A DNA stretch of 64,000 bases. Origin: an uncultured Oscillospiraceae bacterium (GTDB lineage: Bacteria > Bacillota > Clostridia > Oscillospirales > Oscillospiraceae). The translations under genes were made by a program, and so were the position numbers. The stretch is from contig CAKULE010000012.1 in the NCBI GenBank assembly GCA_934667095.1, forward strand, positions 15,454-79,453, read 5' to 3'. Shown one piece after another: positions 51,325-59,506 of this stretch; positions within the stretch are counted from its first letter, which is position 1; every line of letters starts with the position of its first letter. Under the pieces are notes generated by a model. The model was not told the origin of the DNA. It saw only the letters and a list, made by a program, of their open reading frames with translations, and ran no database searches.

Positions 51325-53193
51325 GTGAAGCAAACTGGCAGATTTCGCATCCTGCTCGTCAATCTGATCCTGCTGGCCCTGCTGTTCTGGGCCTTCACGG
51401 CCCTCAGCGGCGGGCAGAAGAACAGCTACATCGAATACTCCGCCGCCCGGGACTGCTTCTTGGCGGAGGAGGTCACCTCCTTCACCGTGGACAAGAACGG
51501 CGTTCTGGCCCTCAAGCTGAAAGACGGCACCGTGAAGTACCACGCGCTGGCGGACACCGCCCTGTTCTACGACGATCTGGGCGATACCATCCGGGCCCAG
51601 AGGGCGGCGGGCATCCTCACCGACTACGACTTTGAGCAGCCCTACGCCATGCCCGCGTGGCTCCAGACCACCCTGCCGGCGGTGATCTCCGTGGTGCTGG
51701 TGCTGGTCCTGTGGTGGCTGATGGCCGCCCGGCAGAACGCCCAGAACGGCGGGCAGGGCGGCGGCCCCATGGGCGGCTTCGGCAAGGCCCGGACCGTCAG
51801 CGGCCAGAAGAGCCATGTCACCTTTGCCGACGTGGCCGGCTCTGACGAGGAGAAGGCCGAGCTGCAGGAGATCGTGGACTTTCTGAAGGACCCCCAGCGG
51901 TTCATCGATCTGGGGGCCCGCATCCCCAAGGGCGTGCTGCTGGTAGGCCCGCCAGGCACGGGCAAGACCCTGCTGGCCAAGGCCGTGGCCGGAGAGGCCG
52001 GGGTGAAGTTCCTGTCCATCTCCGGCTCCGACTTTGTGGAGCTGTACGTGGGTGTAGGCGCCAGCCGGGTTCGCGACCTGTTCGATCAAGCCAAGAAGGA
52101 GGCCCCGGCCATCGTCTTCATCGACGAGATCGACGCCGTGGGCCGCCAGCGCGGTACCGGCGTGGGCGGCGGCCATGACGAGCGGGAGCAGACCCTCAAC
52201 CAGCTGCTGGTGGAGATGGACGGCTTTGCCGCCAACGAGGGGGTCATCGTGCTGGCCGCCACCAACCGGCAGGACATTCTGGACCCCGCCCTGCTGCGTC
52301 CCGGCCGGTTTGACCGGCAGGTGTACGTGGGCCGGCCCGACATGAAGGGCCGGGAGGAGATCCTCCGGGTCCATGTGCGCAACAAGCCGCTGGCAGAGGA
52401 TGTGGACCTGAAGGAGATCGCCCGGGAGACCACCGGCTTCACCGGCGCCGATCTGGAAAACCTGATGAACGAATCCGCCTTGCTGGCCGCCCGCGGCGGG
52501 CAGCGGTTCATCACCCTGAAGAATATCCAGGACTCGGTGATCAAGGTCATCGCCGGGCCCGAGAAGAAGAGCCGCAAGCAGATCGAGGAGGACCGCCGCA
52601 TCACCGCCTATCACGAGGCAGGCCACGCCGTGGTCAGCCGGGCCCTGCCCACGCAGGACCCCGTGCAGCAGATCACCATCGTCCCCCGCGGCCAAGCCGC
52701 GGGCATGACCATCAACCGGCCCCAGGAGGACCGGGACCATGTCTCCCGCCAGAGGCTGGTGGAGACCCTGTCCACCCTGCTGGGCGGCCGCTGCGGGGAG
52801 GAGGTTGCCCTCGGCTTTGTCTGCACCGGCGCGGTAAGCGACCTCCAGCGGGCCACCGCCATCGCCCGGGACATGGTCACCAAGTACGGCATGAGCGAGA
52901 AGCTGGGCAACGTGACCTTCACCACCGGCCATGACGAGGTATTCCTCGGCCGGGACATGGCACAGGCCAAGCCCTATTCCGAGGAGACCGCCGCCGTGAT
53001 CGACAGTGAGGTCAAGGCCCTGCTGGACAACGCCTACGCCCGCTGCCGGGAGATCCTGACCCGGGACCGGGACAAGCTGGAGCTGGTGGCCCAGTTCCTG
53101 CTGAAGCACGAGACCATGGATGCGGACCAGTTCCGTCTGGTCTACGAGGATCCGGCGGCACTGGAAAGCGCCGTCTCTGCCGAGGAGGCGTAA
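51325..53193 (+). CDS. ftsH: Membrane-bound ATP-dependent zinc protease FtsH
   Basis: 622 residues beginning at a GTG (51325), with AGAGG 8 nt upstream. Two membrane helices (about 8-26 and 112-133) enclose a small outer domain. The AAA domain has GPPGTGKT (208-215) and VFIDEIDAVGR. The M41 protease domain has HEAGH (His430, Glu431, His434), with the third zinc Asp expected further on. It is a hexamer that removes misfolded membrane proteins and short-lived regulators. The C-terminal tail is short and not acidic-repeat rich. Confidence 0.97.
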   Translation: MKQTGRFRILLVNLILLALLFWAFTALSGGQKNSYIEYSAARDCFLAEEVTSFTVDKNGVLALKLKDGTVKYHALADTALFYDDLGDTIRAQRAAGILTDYDFEQPYAMPAWLQTTLPAVISVVLVLVLWWLMAARQNAQNGGQGGGPMGGFGKARTVSGQKSHVTFADVAGSDEEKAELQEIVDFLKDPQRFIDLGARIPKGVLLVGPPGTGKTLLAKAVAGEAGVKFLSISGSDFVELYVGVGASRVRDLFDQAKKEAPAIVFIDEIDAVGRQRGTGVGGGHDEREQTLNQLLVEMDGFAANEGVIVLAATNRQDILDPALLRPGRFDRQVYVGRPDMKGREEILRVHVRNKPLAEDVDLKEIARETTGFTGADLENLMNESALLAARGGQRFITLKNIQDSVIKVIAGPEKKSRKQIEEDRRITAYHEAGHAVVSRALPTQDPVQQITIVPRGQAAGMTINRPQEDRDHVSRQRLVETLSTLLGGRCGEEVALGFVCTGAVSDLQRATAIARDMVTKYGMSEKLGNVTFTTGHDEVFLGRDMAQAKPYSEETAAVIDSEVKALLDNAYARCREILTRDRDKLELVAQFLLKHETMDADQFRLVYEDPAALESAVSAEEA

Positions 53194-53202
53194 CAGCTGC
53201 GT

Positions 53203-53754
53203 ATGGAAGAGGAAAAGAAGACCTCCAAGCCCCGCCGGAGCGAGGCCTTTCAGGACCTGAGCACGCTGGCCATCGTGCTGTCGGTGCTCATCCTGATCTT
53301 CGTGTTCGTGGCCCGCATCGTCATTGTCAGCGGCGCCTCCATGGAGGACACCCTTCACAACGGCAATGCCATGCTGGTGTGGTCGCTGGGCTACAAGCCC
53401 AAACAGGGGGACATCGTGGTCCTCACCCAGACCACCTATCAGGACGACTCCATCGTCAAGCGGGTCATCGCCACCGGCGGCCAGACGGTGGACATCGACT
53501 ATGGCACCGGCACGGTCTATGTGGACGGCACCGCCCTGAAGGAGGACTATATCAAGGAACGGATGGAGGTCCCCCACTACGGGGAGGGCCTGAACCATAT
53601 CACCGTGCCGGAGGGCTGCATCTTCGTCATGGGGGACAACCGCAATCACTCTGCCGACAGCCGCTATCCCGCCATCGGCATCGTGGACGAGCGGAGCGTT
53701 ATCGGCCATGTGCTGCTGGTGCTGTTCCCCTTCTCCGCCTTCGGCACACGATAA
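53203..53754 (+). CDS. lepB: Type I signal peptidase
   Basis: 183 residues. One N-terminal membrane helix (about 22-42), then SGASMEDTL (Ser46 nucleophile), KRVIATGGQ (Lys86 general base) and MGDNRNHSADSR (box E). This is the single-helix Gram-positive form (SipS-like). It cleaves signal peptides of exported proteins, including those with ASA-type sites in this window. Its ribosome binding site is GGAGG in the end of ftsH, rather far (14 nt). It could be one of several paralogues. Confidence 0.95.
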   Translation: MEEEKKTSKPRRSEAFQDLSTLAIVLSVLILIFVFVARIVIVSGASMEDTLHNGNAMLVWSLGYKPKQGDIVVLTQTTYQDDSIVKRVIATGGQTVDIDYGTGTVYVDGTALKEDYIKERMEVPHYGEGLNHITVPEGCIFVMGDNRNHSADSRYPAIGIVDERSVIGHVLLVLFPFSAFGTR

Positions 53755-53765
53755 GGGGGCAGCAC

Positions 53766-54638
53766 ATGAAGAAACACAAGCTCTGGCTGGCCGCCACCAT
53801 CGTCCTGTGGGCGGCGGCCGCGGCCCTGCGCTGGTGGCAGCTCTCCTCCGCCTTTGAGGAGGACCCCCGACTGGCCATTCCCTTCGCCCCGGCCAGCGTG
53901 GCCCTGCTGGTCCTGCTGATCGCCGCCGCCGTGGTGCTGGCTCTGTTGGCCCGCCGGCAGGAGGTCGCCCCCGACCTGAAGGAGGACTGGGCCCGGGCCC
54001 TGTACGCCCCCGGGGATAAGCTCTATCTCACCGGACTGGTGCTGGCCGGCTTTCTGGCGCTGGCAGGCGGCTTCGCCTTCCTGCGGCAGGGTATCAGCCT
54101 GTTCCAGAACTATCTCGCAGTCCGCGCCCAGCAGGGCGATCTGGCCGGCATGAACAACGGCCTGCTGCGGCTGCTGGCTGGCGCGGCGGGCGTCGCCATG
54201 TGCCCCACGCTGATCGGTGCCGGGCGGGACGCAGTCCGCAGCAAGGGCAGCGGCCTGCCCCGGATCGGAGCGGTCTGCGGCTGCCTGTGGATGATGGACT
54301 GCTATCGCAGCCACGCCGCCGACCCCGTCCGCTGGGACTATGTGCCCCTGATCCTCGCCATCGTGGCCGGGATCGGGCTCTGTCTGTGCTGGAGCGGCCT
54401 GACCTGCGGCGCGCCCCGACCCCGCCGGACCCTCTGGCTGGCGGGTATGACCGTGATCCTCTCCGCCATGGCCATGGTGGGGGAGAGCAGCCTCGGCGCC
54501 GTGCTGCTGCTGGCGTCTCAGGCGTTCACCGGCCTGTCCCTGCTGTACCGCCTGCCCCGCAACCTGAACGATCCCCCCGCGGCCCCCGCTGAGGAGCCCC
54601 GGCCGGAAGAAACTATGGAGGATGAGCCCCATGCCTGA
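53766..54638 (+). CDS. Uncharacterised multi-pass membrane protein
   Basis: 290 residues with about seven to eight hydrophobic helices (starting with KLWLAATIVLWAAAAALRWW) and an acidic Pro/Glu-rich cytoplasmic end (PAAPAEEPRPEETMEDEPHA). I recognise no family. It lies between lepB and metG with short gaps (11 nt before it) and overlaps metG by 8 nt, so it is co-expressed with them. GGGGGC is its probable ribosome binding site. Nothing indicates a substrate or enzymatic role. Confidence 0.8.
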   Translation: MKKHKLWLAATIVLWAAAAALRWWQLSSAFEEDPRLAIPFAPASVALLVLLIAAAVVLALLARRQEVAPDLKEDWARALYAPGDKLYLTGLVLAGFLALAGGFAFLRQGISLFQNYLAVRAQQGDLAGMNNGLLRLLAGAAGVAMCPTLIGAGRDAVRSKGSGLPRIGAVCGCLWMMDCYRSHAADPVRWDYVPLILAIVAGIGLCLCWSGLTCGAPRPRRTLWLAGMTVILSAMAMVGESSLGAVLLLASQAFTGLSLLYRLPRNLNDPPAAPAEEPRPEETMEDEPHA

Positions 54639-56613
54639 CAAAGAGAAGTTTTATATCACCACACCCATCTATTACCCCAGTGACAAGCTGCACATCGGCC
54701 ACACCTACTGCACCGTGGCCACCGACTCCATCGCCCGGTACAAGCGCCTGCAGGGCTATGACGTGATGTTCCTCACCGGCACCGACGAGCATGGCCAAAA
54801 GATCGAGGACAAGGCCAAGGCCGCCGGCGTCACCCCCAAGGAGTTTGTGGACAGCATCGTGGAGGGCCCTCGGGGGGTCAAGGACCTGTGGAAGCTGATG
54901 AACATTTCCAACGACCGGTTCATCCGCACCACCGACGACTACCACGTGGCCGCCATCCAGCGCATCTTCAAAAAGATGTACGACAATGGGGACATCTACA
55001 AGGGCACCTACAAGGGCAAGTACTGCAAGCCCTGCGAGTCCTTCTGGACCGAGAGCCAGCTGGTGGACGGCAAGTGCCCCGACTGCGGCCGCGAGGTGCA
55101 GGACGCCGAGGAGGAGGCTTACTTCTTCCGCCTGTCCAAGTATGCCGACCGGGTGCAGGACCTGCTGGAGAACTCTGACTTTCTGGAGCCCCGCTCCCGG
55201 GTGAACGAAATGGTGAACAACTTCATCAAGCCCGGTCTGGAGGACCTGTGCGTGTCCCGCACCTCCTTCTCCTGGGGCGTGCCCGTGGACTTTGACCCCG
55301 GCCACGTGGTGTACGTGTGGATCGATGCCCTGTTCAACTACATGACCGCGCTGGGCTTCGAGAATGATGCGCACCACGATCTGGACAAGTACTGGCCCGC
55401 CGACGTCCACATCGTGGGCAAGGAGATTGTCCGGTTCCACTCCATCATCTGGCCCGCCATGCTCATGAGTCTGGGCCTGCCCCTGCCCAAAAAGGTCTTT
55501 GGCCACGGCTGGCTGCTGCTGGACGGCGGCAAGATGTCCAAATCCAAGGGCAACGTGGTGGACCCCTATCTGCTGGCGGAGAAGTTCGGGGTGGACGCTC
55601 TGCGCTTCTTCCTGATGCGCACCTTCCCCTTCGGGTCTGACGGCAATTTCTCCAACGAGCTGCTGATCCAGACAATCAACGTGGACCTCGCCAACGATCT
55701 GGGCAACCTGCTCAGCCGCACCACCGCCATGGCGGGCAAGTATTTCGGCGGCTCTCTGCCCGCGGGCTGCTCTGCCTGTGCCGCGCCCGAGCCCTTTGAC
55801 ACCGAGCTGCGGGACATGACCGCCGGTCTGCGGGACCGCTATCAGGCCCACATGGACGTCTACGCTCCCCACAAGGCGCTGGACGAGGTGTTCAAGGTCA
55901 TCCAGCGGGCCAACAAGTATATCGACGAGTGCGCCCCGTGGGTGCTGGCCAAGGATATGGAGGCCAACGGTCCCCGGCTGGCCCACGTGCTCTACAATCT
56001 GCTGGAGACCACCCGGCTCTGCGGCGTGCTCCTGACCCCCTTCATGCCCGGCAGCATGGAAAAGCTCTTCGTCCAGATCGGCGCCCCTGCCGGGGTGCAG
56101 ACCTGGGAGAGCGCCGCCTCCTTCGGCGTCCTGCCGGAGAGCGCCGCCATCGCCAAGGGCGAGAATCTCTTCCCCCGCATCGACGCAGAGAAGGCCATGG
56201 CCGAGTTGGAGGCCGCCGAGGCCGAGGCCCGCAGGGCCGCCCTGCCCGACGTGGAGCTGGAGCCCCTGTCCGAGGAGCACGTGGACTTCGACACCTTCTG
56301 CAAGTCCGACCTGCGGGTGGTGAAGGTGAAGGATTGTCAGGCCGTAAAGAAGAGCGACAAGCTGCTGCGCTTCACGCTGGACGACGGCACCGGGACCGAC
56401 CGGCAGATCCTCTCCGGCATCCACAAGTTCTATGAGCCCGAGCAGCTCATCGGCAAGACGCTGGTGGCCATCGTGAATCTGCCTCCCCGGAAGATGATGG
56501 GGCTGGAGAGCTGCGGCATGCTGCTCTCTGCCGTCCGCACCGAGAAGGGTGAGGAAAAGCTGAGTCTGGTCATGGTGGACGATTCCATCCCGGCCGGCTC
56601 CAAGCTGTGCTGA
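54631..56613 (+). CDS. metG: Methionyl-tRNA synthetase
   Basis: 660 residues. Class I synthetase with HIGH (LHIGHTY), a zinc-binding insertion with two CxxC pairs (CKPC, CPDC), the KMSKS loop (GGKMSKSKGN), an anticodon-binding helical domain, and a C-terminal tRNA-binding OB domain (about 555-660: CKSDLRVVKVKDCQAVKKSDK split by a turn). The C-terminal domain makes it the longer dimeric form. The ATG at 54631, with GGAGG 9 nt upstream, is preferred over one three codons earlier. Confidence 0.97.
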   Translation: MPDKEKFYITTPIYYPSDKLHIGHTYCTVATDSIARYKRLQGYDVMFLTGTDEHGQKIEDKAKAAGVTPKEFVDSIVEGPRGVKDLWKLMNISNDRFIRTTDDYHVAAIQRIFKKMYDNGDIYKGTYKGKYCKPCESFWTESQLVDGKCPDCGREVQDAEEEAYFFRLSKYADRVQDLLENSDFLEPRSRVNEMVNNFIKPGLEDLCVSRTSFSWGVPVDFDPGHVVYVWIDALFNYMTALGFENDAHHDLDKYWPADVHIVGKEIVRFHSIIWPAMLMSLGLPLPKKVFGHGWLLLDGGKMSKSKGNVVDPYLLAEKFGVDALRFFLMRTFPFGSDGNFSNELLIQTINVDLANDLGNLLSRTTAMAGKYFGGSLPAGCSACAAPEPFDTELRDMTAGLRDRYQAHMDVYAPHKALDEVFKVIQRANKYIDECAPWVLAKDMEANGPRLAHVLYNLLETTRLCGVLLTPFMPGSMEKLFVQIGAPAGVQTWESAASFGVLPESAAIAKGENLFPRIDAEKAMAELEAAEAEARRAALPDVELEPLSEEHVDFDTFCKSDLRVVKVKDCQAVKKSDKLLRFTLDDGTGTDRQILSGIHKFYEPEQLIGKTLVAIVNLPPRKMMGLESCGMLLSAVRTEKGEEKLSLVMVDDSIPAGSKLC

Positions 56614-56631
56614 AAAAGGAGAGCCCCAACT

Positions 56632-57264
56632 ATGAAAAAACTGACTGCATTGCTGCTGGCAACGATGCTGGCCCTGTCCCTCACCGGCTGCGGCAGCCTG
56701 TCCGGCGTCATCAATGGCCTGAACAACGGCGGCAACGCCTCCCCCAGCGCCTCTACCGGCGTCGGCTATGCCGAGGACGGTTACGCCGAGGGCTATCTGG
56801 GCGACACCATGCACACCCATTTCTTTGACTTCACCGTCAACAGCGCCTACACCTGTGAGGAGTTCGACGGCCTGACCGCCGAGGACGGCTACAAGTTCCT
56901 CGTGGCGGAGATCATCATTGAGAACACCACTAAGGCGACCCAGCCCATGTTCTTCTACGATTTCCAGGTCCAGTGGGATACCCAGCCCGGCGAGGATGAG
57001 GCGGACGCCTACGACTTCCCCCTGTATGAAGAGGTCACGGATGAGAACGGCGAGACCGACTACGCCACCGTCTCCGACCAGCAGCTGCCTACCCGCTGGG
57101 ACCTCGGCATCCGCGAGTCCCGCACCGGCATCCTGCTGTACGCCGTACCTGCCGGCGCCAAGGATTACTCCATCTCCTTCCAGGAGGTTTTCGCCTCTGA
57201 CTCCGATGAGGACGGCACCAACGGCGACCTGTTCTTCGTCTTCTTCAGCGCCAAGGCGCAGTAA
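56632..57264 (+). CDS. DUF4352-like lipoprotein
   Basis: 210 residues. A lipoprotein signal with lipobox LTGC (Cys20) is followed by a short Gly/Ser/Asn linker and an immunoglobulin-like beta domain (about 55-210) whose pattern (FFDFTVNSAYTCEEF..., KFLVAEIIIENTTK..., RWDLGIRESRTGILLYAVP) matches the DUF4352/Telobox-Ig group of surface lipoproteins. Anchored on the outer membrane face by lipidation after cleavage. Role unknown. AAAGGAG lies about 9 nt upstream. Confidence 0.85.
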   Translation: MKKLTALLLATMLALSLTGCGSLSGVINGLNNGGNASPSASTGVGYAEDGYAEGYLGDTMHTHFFDFTVNSAYTCEEFDGLTAEDGYKFLVAEIIIENTTKATQPMFFYDFQVQWDTQPGEDEADAYDFPLYEEVTDENGETDYATVSDQQLPTRWDLGIRESRTGILLYAVPAGAKDYSISFQEVFASDSDEDGTNGDLFFVFFSAKAQ

Positions 57265-57272
57265 ATACAGCC

Positions 57273-57303
57273 AAACGGGGCCCGGCGCTGCCGGGCCCCG
57301 TTT
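57273..57303 (+). terminator. Terminator after the lipoprotein gene
   Basis: A 14-bp perfect stem (arm AAACGGGGCCCGGC, loop GCT) with a short T tail. Confidence 0.8.
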
Positions 57304-57309
57304 ACAGAC

Positions 57310-57347
57310 AAAAAAGCGGTCCATCCCGTTTGGGATGGACCGCTTTT
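57310..57347 (-). terminator. Terminator of the cold-shock gene
   Basis: A 16-bp perfect stem (arm AAAAGCGGTCCATCCC, loop GTTT) with a T run on the minus strand. It may also stop plus-strand read-through. Confidence 0.9.
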
Positions 57348-57358
57348 ATTCAGCCAAA

Positions 57359-57574
57359 TTACTCGCCCAGAGCGACCACGTTGGCGGCGCGAACGCCCTT
57401 GGCGCCGCGGGGATCGGGCTCGGTCTCGAAGGAGACCTTCTGGCCCTCGATCAGCTTCTTGTAGCCATCGGCCACGATGGCGGAGAAGTGGACGAACACG
57501 TCCTCGGAGCCGTCGTCGGGAGTGATGAAGCCATAGCCCTTCTCAGCGTTGAACCATTTCACGATACCGGTCAT
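57359..57574 (-). CDS. Cold-shock protein (CspA family)
   Basis: 71 residues, a single OB-fold RNA chaperone that melts secondary structure in mRNA. RNP1 reads KGYGFI and RNP2 DVFVHF, both intact. Its mRNA has a roughly 100-nt leader with an intrinsic-terminator-like hairpin (57613-57652) between promoter and ribosome binding site. The stretch before the start (GGAGGTAATTCCAAATG) is nearly the same as before the S-layer gene. Highly expressed by its codons. Cold induction itself cannot be read from sequence. Confidence 0.97.
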   Translation of the reverse strand: MTGIVKWFNAEKGYGFITPDDGSEDVFVHFSAIVADGYKKLIEGQKVSFETEPDPRGAKGVRAANVVALGE

Positions 57575-57612
57575 TTGGAATTACCTCCATAAAATTATTG
57601 CGGTTTTGAGGC

Positions 57613-57652
57613 AAAAAAGAACGCCCGCCCTGTCGTGTACGAAGGGCGGGCG
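57613..57652 (-). terminator. Terminator-like attenuator in the cold-shock leader
   Basis: On the minus strand CGCCCGCCC (57652-57644), a 13-nt loop, GGGCGGGCG (57630-57622), then TTCTTTTTT. It lies between the csp promoter and gene, so transcripts must read through it. It would also stop read-through from the tatD operon. Confidence 0.85.
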
Positions 57653-57683
57653 AATGCAGTTCATACATCAAAACAACGCTGTT

Positions 57684-57712
57684 AGTATAGCATCGGCTCC
57701 GCCGTCTGTCAA
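57684..57712 (-). promoter_or_regulatory. Promoter of the cold-shock gene
   Basis: Minus strand: TTGACA (57712-57707), 17 bp, TATACT (57689-57684) with a TGC extended -10. Its -35 lies inside the stop region of the tatD-like gene. Confidence 0.92.
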
Positions 57713-58503
57713 GTGGTTTCCGCCGCAGGGATCCCGAAGAATCGACAGCCGTTCTCCCGGGTGACGCGGGCGCATTCCTCCACCGTCAGGCCCTTGAGGG
57801 CGGCCAGCTTTTCGCACACGTAGTACACCAGGGAGGAGTCGCACCGGCGGCCCCGGCAGGGCTCCGGCGCCATGTAGGGGGAGTCCGTCTCAATCATCAG
57901 CCGGTCCATGGGCACGGCCTGGGCGGCCTCCACCGCCTTGCGGGCGTTTTTATAGGTGAGCACCCCGGTGAAGGAGATCATCCAGCCCAGTTTGACCAGT
58001 TCCTTCGCCATCTCCGCGCTGCCGGAGAAGCAGTGCATCACCCCCCGCACCCCCGGGAAGTCCCGGATGATGTCCATGGTGTCCCCGTGGGCCTCCCGGT
58101 CGTGGACGATGACGGGCATGTTCAGCTCCTCTGCCAGGGCCATCTGGCTGCGGAACACCGCTTTCTGCAGGTCCCGGGGCGGATTCTCGTCCCAGTAGTA
58201 GTCCAGCCCGATCTCGCCGATGGCCACCACCTTTGGGTCGGCGCACCAGTCCCGCAGCTGCCGGAGGCTGAGGTCCGTGTAGGGGCCGCAGCTCTCCGGG
58301 TGCCAGCCCACGGCGGCGTACACGTGGGGGTAGCGGTGGGCCAGCTCCACCGCGACGGCGGAGCTCTCAAGGTCGCAGCCCGGGTCCAACACCAGCGCCA
58401 CCCCCTGCTCCGGCAGGGCGGAGAGCACCGCGTCCCGGTCGGGGTCGAACTGATGGGCATCGTAGTGGGCGTGAGTGTCAAAGAGCTTCAGGTTACGGCC
58501 CAT
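57709..58503 (-). CDS. TatD-family metal-dependent hydrolase/DNase
   Basis: 264 residues of the TIM-barrel TatD family. Motifs: LFDTHAHYDAHQFD (first metal ligands), GWHPES, IGEIGLDYYWD, PVIVHDREA, HCFSGSAEMA and ETDSPYMAPEP, covering all expected metal ligands. Family members are 3'-5' DNases or D-amino-acyl-tRNA-related quality-control enzymes; the role here is unassigned. The start at 58503 has AAGGAG 8 nt upstream, and the gene follows DUF896 closely. Confidence 0.93.
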   Translation of the reverse strand: MGRNLKLFDTHAHYDAHQFDPDRDAVLSALPEQGVALVLDPGCDLESSAVAVELAHRYPHVYAAVGWHPESCGPYTDLSLRQLRDWCADPKVVAIGEIGLDYYWDENPPRDLQKAVFRSQMALAEELNMPVIVHDREAHGDTMDIIRDFPGVRGVMHCFSGSAEMAKELVKLGWMISFTGVLTYKNARKAVEAAQAVPMDRLMIETDSPYMAPEPCRGRRCDSSLVYYVCEKLAALKGLTVEECARVTRENGCRFFGIPAAETT

Positions 58504-58508
58504 TTCCC

Positions 58509-58715
58509 TCACTCCTTCCTGGGCAGCCTGTGCTTGGTGCCGTCGGGCTCCACGATCCACGTGTTCTCCAGCTGGCTCACCAGATCGGCCTTGACGCTGT
58601 CCAGATACTCCCGGCGGAGCTCCGCCCGCTCGGCCTGCTCCTCCGGGGTGAGGGTCTCGCCCGCCTTCACCCGGCGGGCCAGTTCGTTGATGCGGTCGAT
58701 CTTCTTCTGGTCCAT
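58509..58715 (-). CDS. DUF896 (YnzC-like) small protein
   Basis: 68 residues, helical and charged, with RINELARRVKAGETLTPEE and LRREYLDSVKADL, the DUF896 signature. In Bacillus subtilis a paralogue (YneA operon) is SOS-linked; function otherwise unknown. The start overlaps the upstream stop in TAATG, showing translational coupling. Confidence 0.92.
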   Translation of the reverse strand: MDQKKIDRINELARRVKAGETLTPEEQAERAELRREYLDSVKADLVSQLENTWIVEPDGTKHRLPRKE

Positions 58716-59506
58716 TACAGATACCTCTCCATTTCAATGATGATGCGGCCCTTCCGGGACTGGCCGCCCACAGACTTCAGCACACACTTTCCCAGCCCCC
58801 GGCAGGTGAGGACGCTCCCCTCTGCCACGGTGCGGTCCCCCTTGAGGCACTCCCGGTGGTCCACCGCCACCCGGCCTGCGGCGATGAGGTCAGCCGCCTT
58901 GCCCCGGGAGAGGGAAAATCCGGCGGCCACCACCGCGTCCAGCCGGAGGGCGGCCACCGTGTCGTGGATGACCTTTACCTGGGCCGGGGCGGGGGCCAGC
59001 TCCGTCAGTGGAATCTCCCGTAGCTTCAGCCGGTACCGCCCTGCCTGCTCGAACTGGCTGAGGACGATGGGGGCGGCCTCGGGCAGGGCCACGATCTGGG
59101 CCCTGCCGTCCAGCACGAGGATATCCCCCAGCTTCTCCCGGGTGAGACCGATGCCCATCAGCCCGCCCAGCAGGTCCCGGTGGGTGAGTTCCGCCCCCGG
59201 GGGGAAGGCGGCCTCGATGGCAGTCAGCTCCTCGGCGGGGTCGAAGTCCTCCGGCTCCTGCCAATCGGGCAGGAAGACGCACACCGCCCGCTCGCCCCCC
59301 TCATAGCCCCCGGCAAAAAGGTGCTTCGGGTGGCCGCAGGCGTCCAGCAGGGGGCGTGCCGCCGCCTGCTGCGCAGGGGATAGAAACTGGGTCGCGCAGG
59401 GGATGGACCGGGTCTGGGCCCGCTCCATCCGGTCCAGCACCCGGGCCAGCACCACCCGCTCCTCAGCGTCGGCGGAAAATCTGTTCAGCAGTTCCGTCTT
59501 GTTCAT
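58715..59506 (-). CDS. YlmH-like S4-domain RNA-binding protein
   Basis: 263 residues. An N-terminal alpha/beta domain typical of YlmH (FLSPAQQAAARPLL, LTHRDLLGGLMGIGLTREKLGDI split) is followed by a C-terminal S4 domain (LDAVVAAGFSLSRGKAADLIAAGRVAVD). YlmH is usually in the division cluster and has been linked to ribosome rescue; here it follows an ABC exporter, overlapping it by 4 nt (ATGA). Confidence 0.93.
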   Translation of the reverse strand: MNKTELLNRFSADAEERVVLARVLDRMERAQTRSIPCATQFLSPAQQAAARPLLDACGHPKHLFAGGYEGGERAVCVFLPDWQEPEDFDPAEELTAIEAAFPPGAELTHRDLLGGLMGIGLTREKLGDILVLDGRAQIVALPEAAPIVLSQFEQAGRYRLKLREIPLTELAPAPAQVKVIHDTVAALRLDAVVAAGFSLSRGKAADLIAAGRVAVDHRECLKGDRTVAEGSVLTCRGLGKCVLKSVGGQSRKGRIIIEMERYL

